Positions 19,937 through 26,159 of a stretch of DNA of 28,890 nucleotides are shown one piece after another; position 1 is the stretch's first letter; each line of letters starts with the position of its first letter. A program made the position numbers and the translations under genes. Under the pieces are notes generated by a model, which was not told where the DNA came from, ran no database searches, and saw only the letters and a list, made by a program, of their open reading frames with translations. The DNA is from a virus. The DNA is taken from IMG/VR virus record IMGVR_UViG_3300027736_002814, positions 1 to 28,890 of that record; one strand, written 5' to 3'.

Positions 19937-20974
19937 ATGATCCTATCGACCTTAAAAAAAGTCTGTGCTGCCTATCATCAAGTTGCTACCGCTACGCTTA
20001 CCGTAGATGGTGTGGATCTTTTTCTGATTGCAGCTAACAATGCGCGGGGTAACGCAGAGTTACTGCACAACTTTGAACTTGCTCGGGTTCAGGCGTCGCT
20101 ATCCATTGATGGTGAGACGGGAGCAGATCTGTCAACGGCTGTTTTCCTAAATACAAAAAACTCTGTAATTGTGTCAGGCACACTTTCTCCCGATGCAACA
20201 GGAACGTATAATTTAATTGGTAATTTTTCTGGCTATCCGTGTTATTATAAAGAAAGCCCAGTGGCGTATTTTTTATATTACAATCCAGGAAATAGTCGGT
20301 ATGTTATTAACCCTATTTTATCAATTACTACTCTAGCTGCAGGTTGGTTGCCTGCTACAGCCCTTACTACCCCTATTGGGTCTTTTGTTGGCACAGGCGC
20401 ATTTAGCGGTTTTACCGGTACTGCTACAACAGCATACGGTGGTTCACAAGCATGGTCCAGCATCAAAGAAGTTATTGCAGTGCAGCGCACCAACGTCGAT
20501 GGAATCCTTGTGCCTCTTGATTTTACTCGAGCTGACATTGCTATTGAACGCGATCGGTATGAACTAGAGATGTCCGAAGAGTACGAACCATATCGCCGAT
20601 ATCCGTCAGATGCAGCGTTGCTTCAACGTGGTACAAATGGTACGATCGTTCAACGTGGTACTAAACTCCATGTGTATCCCATAAATGCCATCACCTCTAC
20701 GCCTTTGCAAGTCACGCTTGAAGCTTATGGTTTACTTGCTGACTACACTGCAACAAGTCTTACAGACGTTGTAGCTACAGATTTCTTCCTTCAATACGGA
20801 GCAAACTTCCTCCAATGGTCAATCATCTGCGAATTGAACTTTCTCTTTCGCACATTTGTTACACGGCAAGAAGGCAATGTAACGTCACCCGAAAAAGAAC
20901 GGGAAAAAGCATGGCGTGAGTTGCTACTCTGGGACACGTATAAAGTCGACTCTAACGCAACCCGTTCACGCTAA
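19937..20974 (+). CDS. putative head-tail adaptor with inserted beta domain (345 aa)
   Basis: The first ~75 residues (MILSTLKKVCAAYHQVATAT) and the C-terminal ~150 residues are helical and charged (RADIAIERDRYELEMSEEYE, FLFRTFVTRQEGNVTSPEKE, KAWRELLLWDTYKVD). These resemble adaptor proteins that bridge portal and tail in short-tailed phages. Between them residues ~79-162 form a beta module (GTLSPDATGTYNLIGNFSGY, then PVAYFLYYNPG) of the Y-x-x-x-G-x-x-N/S-G-Y-P-x-Y type found in phage fibres and virion proteins. The DNA of this insert is visibly A/T-richer than its flanks. The stop overlaps the next start. The adaptor call is inferred from position and helix pattern. Confidence 0.6.
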   Translation: MILSTLKKVCAAYHQVATATLTVDGVDLFLIAANNARGNAELLHNFELARVQASLSIDGETGADLSTAVFLNTKNSVIVSGTLSPDATGTYNLIGNFSGYPCYYKESPVAYFLYYNPGNSRYVINPILSITTLAAGWLPATALTTPIGSFVGTGAFSGFTGTATTAYGGSQAWSSIKEVIAVQRTNVDGILVPLDFTRADIAIERDRYELEMSEEYEPYRRYPSDAALLQRGTNGTIVQRGTKLHVYPINAITSTPLQVTLEAYGLLADYTATSLTDVVATDFFLQYGANFLQWSIICELNFLFRTFVTRQEGNVTSPEKEREKAWRELLLWDTYKVDSNATRSR

Positions 20975-22773
20975 TGCCTAGTATTAAAAACAAAGGTCCG
21001 TTACTATACTTCTCTAAACTCGGTGGGGAACAGCCAATCCCGCCAGAGTTTATTGCAAAGATGAATCGTGCGGAAGAGATTCAAGCTGTACCAAATGATG
21101 TAACGCCTGAAACACTTTCCGATACTATTGTTGAATCGCGCGTTGAAACAAATCGTACGGATGAGCGGGTACGCCATACGATTAAAAAAGACGCGGGTAA
21201 CATTACCCTTACAGATACACTTCAAGACAAAGATGGACAGGTTGTCACGCGCACACGTGTGTTGTATCCTGCAACTACTACAGCTACTCCGGCAACAGCA
21301 CTTATGCAAGTTGAAGTGCACCAGCTTGGCAATGGGTGGGCGATTGAAGAAAGGTCTGTTGTAACGACAGTGTTTTCGGGCAGTGCGGTAGAAGCGCATC
21401 AAGCAAGTGTTTATCCTAAAGATTTTCTTACCGCTCTTTCGGTTTTAACCACAAATACATCAATTGCGGCAGGTACTGCAACAACCACACCAACTTTAGG
21501 TACTGGTGGCACAGGTGTTATCTCGGGAACATCTACACGTATTGATGCATTTAAAATAAAGACAGAAACGCAAACTTTATCGGGCGGTACAGGTACATCA
21601 AAATCTGAAGGTGCTTTGGATGAAGGTTTACCAGTTACAATTCAAACCACTTTAATTGCTGACAGCACTTCTCCGCCTACGTCAAGCACGCTTACTACAG
21701 TTTTACAAAGTCAACAACTTGATGGTAATGGCTATGCTGTAAAAAAAGTAGGTACGGTATCTTTCTACCCTACGCGTTACGGACAAAACTATAACGCTAA
21801 ACTTAATCTTGTTGTTCCATGGACAGAAAGTACTATTGCACCTGGCGCATCGGGCACAGCCAAGACGGATATTAACCCTGTTGATTATGCAAAACAACGC
21901 AATAGGACTTACGGCAGTGTTACAACAGCATATGATGCGGTGTTTTTCTCGGGTGTGGGAACTACTGTGGTGGATTTGCCCGATGTTTTAACAGGACTTT
22001 CTGTTGTTTACAACAAAGCGTTTGGTACAGGTGTAAGCAATTATCCTGCAACACAGCAAGCCGGTTTTGTAAGTGGCGGAGGTAGTTTAACCACCAACCC
22101 AAGCAATACTGTTAAAGCGAGTGCGTCAATTCAACCAGATTTAGTTTACTCTATTACACGTTATGGGGGTATTAAAGTCCCTTGCGTGCATTATTACTTT
22201 TATTTAACAGGAACTGTAAGTATTACAACCGTTATTGCACGCCTTCTTACAGGTGGTGTAACTGCATTGCAGCTTCCTGTGTTTAAAACAGCGTCACAAA
22301 CATTTGTTTTAAATGGATCACAAGTAGAAGTTCAATCAACCGCTAAGACATCAGTTACAACATCGTTTGATACAAATAGCGCAGGTGCTCTTACACGATC
22401 TGCGGCTTCTACCGAATGGGGTGATGATTATTCTGAAAACGTATCCACAAGTGTAAAAAGTGTAATGTTGCCAGCTACGTTACATGCAGCTTTTAATTCA
22501 CTTGTTGTAAGCGACAGTACAACTGCAACAGCTACTGCAAGTGCACCATTTTTTGGACATGGTCCTACTGTGGTTGTTGGTTCTATTCCAAACGCGCCGG
22601 GTGCACGCACAAAAGTTGCAAATGCTAGTGTTTTTCCCACATCTCTTGCCGCAACAAGCCCAACAACAATTCCTACAACAGGCAAATATATTGTTGACGT
22701 ATCATCAGAAATTGGTGAATATGGCTATATGCTTGTTCACGCTGTTGTTGTAGACTTTTCTGTATATGCCTAA
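20974..22773 (+). CDS. large beta-rich virion protein with internal repeat (599 aa)
   Basis: The first ~60 residues are charged (GPLLYFSKLGGEQPIPPEFI). The rest is Thr/Ser/Gly-rich beta. Two copies of a ~75-residue module are visible: residues ~60-136 (VTRTRVLYPAT..., QLGNGWAIEERSVVTTV) and ~191-268 (VTIQTTLIADS..., QLDGNGYAVKKVGTVSF). The shared order is V-T-x-x-T/R-x-L, a Ser/Thr/Pro turn, L-G/D-G-N-G-x-A-x, and T-V. A related tail tube, nozzle or fibre role is likely from position after the adaptor. No family is recognised. It shares 8 nt with the next gene. Confidence 0.7.
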   Translation: MPSIKNKGPLLYFSKLGGEQPIPPEFIAKMNRAEEIQAVPNDVTPETLSDTIVESRVETNRTDERVRHTIKKDAGNITLTDTLQDKDGQVVTRTRVLYPATTTATPATALMQVEVHQLGNGWAIEERSVVTTVFSGSAVEAHQASVYPKDFLTALSVLTTNTSIAAGTATTTPTLGTGGTGVISGTSTRIDAFKIKTETQTLSGGTGTSKSEGALDEGLPVTIQTTLIADSTSPPTSSTLTTVLQSQQLDGNGYAVKKVGTVSFYPTRYGQNYNAKLNLVVPWTESTIAPGASGTAKTDINPVDYAKQRNRTYGSVTTAYDAVFFSGVGTTVVDLPDVLTGLSVVYNKAFGTGVSNYPATQQAGFVSGGGSLTTNPSNTVKASASIQPDLVYSITRYGGIKVPCVHYYFYLTGTVSITTVIARLLTGGVTALQLPVFKTASQTFVLNGSQVEVQSTAKTSVTTSFDTNSAGALTRSAASTEWGDDYSENVSTSVKSVMLPATLHAAFNSLVVSDSTTATATASAPFFGHGPTVVVGSIPNAPGARTKVANASVFPTSLAATSPTTIPTTGKYIVDVSSEIGEYGYMLVHAVVVDFSVYA

Positions 22774-23446
22774 AACACCGCAAGAATTTCCAAAAAAACC
22801 GCCTGTAAGTTTACAAGCGTTAGAACAAAAGCTCGCCGCTTTTGCAAATGAATCGTTGGCTAAAACCTCTATAAAAGAACTCGAATATAACGAGATTTGT
22901 AAAAGAGTGATGATGCAGGCGCGTATAGAGTTTGCGCCACTGGCAGCTTTGTCAAGCGGTTCAGAACGCCAAGCGTTTGTGTTGCCTAAAGCGCCTGTGC
23001 CGTTGCCACGTCCGAGTGTGGCTACGTCAACCCCAGGCGCAAATGCACGTATTGGTCAGTCTGACGTGCCTTATGTCCTGGGGAGTTCAAAAGACGGCAG
23101 TCTTGTGCCAGGAACTTACATTGCACCGATTGGGCTAGAGCTTGCACAAACCGACACATGGGATATTAACAATCCTCCAATAAATGCGGGTAGTGTTATT
23201 ACACGGGGAGTGCAAGGTCCATTTATACGTCGCTGGGAAGACGTGTCTTATTACGATCTTCTTTTAAATGTTCCTTCTAATGCAGGTAACTGCACTGTAC
23301 TTTTTACCTCAAACACATTTTTTGTACGTACAGCAACATACGATAGTTCTGGAATACTTGTTGCTATTTCCGCAGAAACTCCAATTACTGGATTAAACTC
23401 AACAACCACAGGATCTTCAACTACCGCCTATCTTGGCGCATACTAA
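22766..23446 (+). CDS. probable virion protein with helical N- and beta C-part (226 aa)
   Basis: ATG 22766 overlaps the previous stop by 8 nt. Residues 1-60 are helical and charged (LQALEQKLAAFANESLAK, SIKELEYNEICKRVMMQ), the middle is Pro/Ser-rich, and the C-terminal ~120 residues are beta (PYVLGSSKDGSLVPGTYIAP, LLLNVPSNAGNCTVLF). A helical anchor plus beta head suggests a virion-attached component such as a tail protein. No family is recognised. Confidence 0.7.
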   Translation: MPKTPQEFPKKPPVSLQALEQKLAAFANESLAKTSIKELEYNEICKRVMMQARIEFAPLAALSSGSERQAFVLPKAPVPLPRPSVATSTPGANARIGQSDVPYVLGSSKDGSLVPGTYIAPIGLELAQTDTWDINNPPINAGSVITRGVQGPFIRRWEDVSYYDLLLNVPSNAGNCTVLFTSNTFFVRTATYDSSGILVAISAETPITGLNSTTTGSSTTAYLGAY

Positions 23447-23447
23447 C

Positions 23448-24611
23448 ATGGCATATCCACCACAACAACAACAACCACTCACTCGAGAACAACGCCTTGA
23501 CGAACAGGACAAAGCGGATCAAGAGTATGCGAATCAACAACAATTGTTGCGCATACAACAACAACGGGCAGATGCTGATGAAGAGAACCAAGACATACAG
23601 CACCAACGTATTGAGTTTGAACGGCAACGATTACCGTTAGATCTTTACACTGCTCAAGCTCAAGCCGAAGCACACAGGGCTAATGCGCTATTCCAACAAC
23701 AGCAACAAGCTGAACAATTACGCACAGCACCTCAACGTTACGAACAGGGTGCAGCTACGTTAGCAGCTACAAAGCAAGGAACTTCAAGCGCAGCTGCAAC
23801 TGAGGCAAGAGCCGCGGAGTTAGCAAGATATAATATTATGCAACGTGCAGCAGCAGAGAAATTACTTAAAGATCAAAACGCTGCAGTGCTAGCTTCTACG
23901 GATAGTACATTACAAACAACTAAACAAAATGCAACAACCTTTGCCGATGCTCAAAATGATCACGCTATGTATGTAGAAGGCGAACAGCAAAGACAAGCTA
24001 TCGCAAGAGCCTTAGCAGAACAACAGGCTGCGGCAGACATACGTGCTGAAACAGGAACACGAATAGCGCAACAGGAAAATGCACGGCAAGCCGAAGCCGC
24101 AGCGCGTCAAGGACGTGCGGAACAAGGCGCTACAGACTTAAATGCTGCAAATGTAGCTCATGCAAATGCTACTACAGCCGCAACAAAAAGTGCAGCAAAC
24201 AACGTAATCCTTAAAAATTATTATGACACTCAAGCAATTACAGCACACCAATACGCATATTTAAATACTGTACCATTAGAAGATCAAATGGCATTCGCGG
24301 AAGATATGATAGTACCTAAAGTGAGTGCGCCCGGTACACCCGGTGCTACAGGCACAAAGCAAATTGAACTAGATTTGGCTAAACGACGCGCGGAGCTTTT
24401 GCCACAGTATAAAGCTATGTTTAATGTAGACCCTGAAACAAACGCGCTGGCAGCTAAAGATTTTGAAAACTTTTTTACAAATACTATACTGCAGGAAACA
24501 AAAGTTAAAAACGACGCTAAAAAAACTGCGGACCAAACCGAATTTTCTAATCGTACAAACTATGCCCCGCCAAATCCTTATAAACCAGGTATGAGATTTC
24601 CTGGATATTAA
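23448..24611 (+). CDS. Gln/Ala-rich coiled-coil internal virion protein (387 aa)
   Basis: ATG 23448 (MAYPPQQQQ) is preferred to an upstream TTG at 23433. Roughly residues 10-260 are one long Gln/Ala/Arg-rich helix or coiled coil (REQRLDEQDKADQEYANQQQ, QRIEFERQRLPLDLYTAQAQ). The C-terminal ~130 residues are a smaller helical domain ending in a disordered KPGMRFPGY. Long Q/A-rich helical proteins after the adaptor genes are typical of internal virion (ejection) proteins of podoviruses. The role is inferred from composition and position. Confidence 0.72.
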   Translation: MAYPPQQQQPLTREQRLDEQDKADQEYANQQQLLRIQQQRADADEENQDIQHQRIEFERQRLPLDLYTAQAQAEAHRANALFQQQQQAEQLRTAPQRYEQGAATLAATKQGTSSAAATEARAAELARYNIMQRAAAEKLLKDQNAAVLASTDSTLQTTKQNATTFADAQNDHAMYVEGEQQRQAIARALAEQQAAADIRAETGTRIAQQENARQAEAAARQGRAEQGATDLNAANVAHANATTAATKSAANNVILKNYYDTQAITAHQYAYLNTVPLEDQMAFAEDMIVPKVSAPGTPGATGTKQIELDLAKRRAELLPQYKAMFNVDPETNALAAKDFENFFTNTILQETKVKNDAKKTADQTEFSNRTNYAPPNPYKPGMRFPGY

Positions 24612-24643
24612 CCTAACTCACTAACCAACCCACACACAACATT

Positions 24644-26128
24644 ATGGCAAACGCAATCGTCACAAATTCACCGGGAGTTGATCCAAACTGGGACCCTGTA
24701 ACAGGTAAATTTAAAGTACCAGTACCAGCACCAGCACCAGCTCCCGTTGCCGCATCTGTAGTACCACCTCCAGCAACCGCACCAGCTGCAGCGGGTGCAA
24801 CTCCACCAGCAGCCGCACCCCCAGACGCGGTTGATTCAGTTCCACCTGTTGTTCCTAAGGGTGCAGTATCTGGTGCACCCGCACCCGAGAATCGTCCACC
24901 TCCAGCGCCTACAGATAGCGGTGGCGCGCCACCACCTGCAGCACGCGAAAACAATCCTCTTGTCGCACCTTTACCTCCAACAATACCAACCATTCAAATG
25001 GACCTGGGTGCATCGGGTGCAACTAAAGAACGTATTGAAGCAGGGCGCAACGCAAGCCAGGAAAAAATGCAACAAGATAGGCTTAATGCGCGTAAGCCAG
25101 GACGTTTAGGTATTGGAGGACAAGCAATCACAGATGCAAATCCACGTGGTGATGCTGGCGGAAGTTATTTTACTGGGGCTGGTCGGGCTTTGACAAACCA
25201 AGAACGTAACGCAAAAACTACAGCACTTAATGCGGGACTATCGCCTATTCCTACAAGTGAAGCAACAACAGCAACACAAACTCCTGAATTAACTGCACAG
25301 TATGCAGCAAACGCAAAGCAACGTGTAGATGCAGCAAAAGCTGCGTTTTTAGATTCGCAAGGCATGAGTGATACTGGAGCACAAACACAACCTAATTCAG
25401 CAGCGCGTGTGGCTATGGGATATTCTATGATAGATCCCGCACGTCGTTCAGGATCACCATATCAAGCGTTAACTCAAGCAACTGGAGGTAAAGCTCAAGC
25501 CGATGAACGTATAGGATTTACGCAACAGTGGCAAAAAGAGCATCCAGGAGTAAATTTTCCACAAAACCAAAACTCTAATTGGAAGGGTCCTGTAGAATTT
25601 GCACATAACAGTTTAACAGATCCTCAAGATACTGCCACATTTAATCCAGCCACAAGAGTAATGGCAACAGGACAAAAATATGCACAAAGTACACCAAATG
25701 CCAAATTAGCTACACAACACCATGAACTTATAGGGCATGGTCCAGAAAGTCCAGAGTTTAAAGGAACCAATGATTTTATAACAGGTAAAACAGATGCGCC
25801 TTATATGCGGCAAGCTACTGAAGTTATGGGACGTTTGCGCCAACTGTCAGATTTAAACGGTGGTGGTATGCATCCCCGTAGTGAAACACAAGCGTTAGAT
25901 CTTTTATCGGCTTATGGTTTTGTTGAGCCAGGTAGCGGACAAAAAGCAAAATACACATTCTCAGAAGACAATTTTGATTTGCGAGATTTATTATACACTT
26001 ATCAAAAAATGAACGCAAAAGAACAAAAAGCGTTTCGCAAAAACGCGTCAATACAAATGCCCGGCACTGCACAAAACACACCATTTAAACCCACTGGAGC
26101 ATTTGGCGGAGACACTCAAGTCGCTTAA
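24644..26128 (+). CDS. internal virion protein with candidate HELIGH metallopeptidase motif (494 aa)
   Basis: Residues ~25-115 are a low-complexity Pro/Ala linker (KVPVPAPAPAPVAASVVPPP). From ~125 it is helical and polar, and residues ~290-460 look folded. Here LATQHHELIGHGPESP (355-370) contains HELIGH (360-365), the HExxGH spacing of M49-type zinc peptidases rather than the common HExxH. ATEVMGRLRQL (391-401) follows ~30 residues later with Glu393 as possible third ligand, a pattern seen in metallopeptidase domains of large phage virion proteins. If active, it could process virion or host-envelope proteins during DNA ejection. The catalytic call is tentative. Placed between two ejection-type proteins. 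Confidence 0.62.
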   Translation: MANAIVTNSPGVDPNWDPVTGKFKVPVPAPAPAPVAASVVPPPATAPAAAGATPPAAAPPDAVDSVPPVVPKGAVSGAPAPENRPPPAPTDSGGAPPPAARENNPLVAPLPPTIPTIQMDLGASGATKERIEAGRNASQEKMQQDRLNARKPGRLGIGGQAITDANPRGDAGGSYFTGAGRALTNQERNAKTTALNAGLSPIPTSEATTATQTPELTAQYAANAKQRVDAAKAAFLDSQGMSDTGAQTQPNSAARVAMGYSMIDPARRSGSPYQALTQATGGKAQADERIGFTQQWQKEHPGVNFPQNQNSNWKGPVEFAHNSLTDPQDTATFNPATRVMATGQKYAQSTPNAKLATQHHELIGHGPESPEFKGTNDFITGKTDAPYMRQATEVMGRLRQLSDLNGGGMHPRSETQALDLLSAYGFVEPGSGQKAKYTFSEDNFDLRDLLYTYQKMNAKEQKAFRKNASIQMPGTAQNTPFKPTGAFGGDTQVA

Positions 26129-26129
26129 G

Positions 26130-26155
26130 GTAAAATCCAGAATTTAGGACAATAC
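26130..26155. repeat. dispersed palindrome, copy 5 (degenerate left arm)
   Basis: The right arm GGACAATAC (26147-26155) is perfect; the left arm GTAAAATCC (26130-26138) has decayed; the 8-nt spacing is kept. The spacer resembles copy 4 (AGAATTTA and AAATTTTA). ATG 26160 follows after 4 nt. Conservation of the right arm only suggests it matters as leader RNA or ribosome site. Confidence 0.65.
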
Positions 26156-26159
26156 AATT

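Noticed and set aside
24613-24993. 126-codon minus-strand ORF, Gly/Ala-rich
   Set aside because: It is the complement of the Pro/Ala linker of the metallopeptidase-like virion protein; low-complexity shadow.
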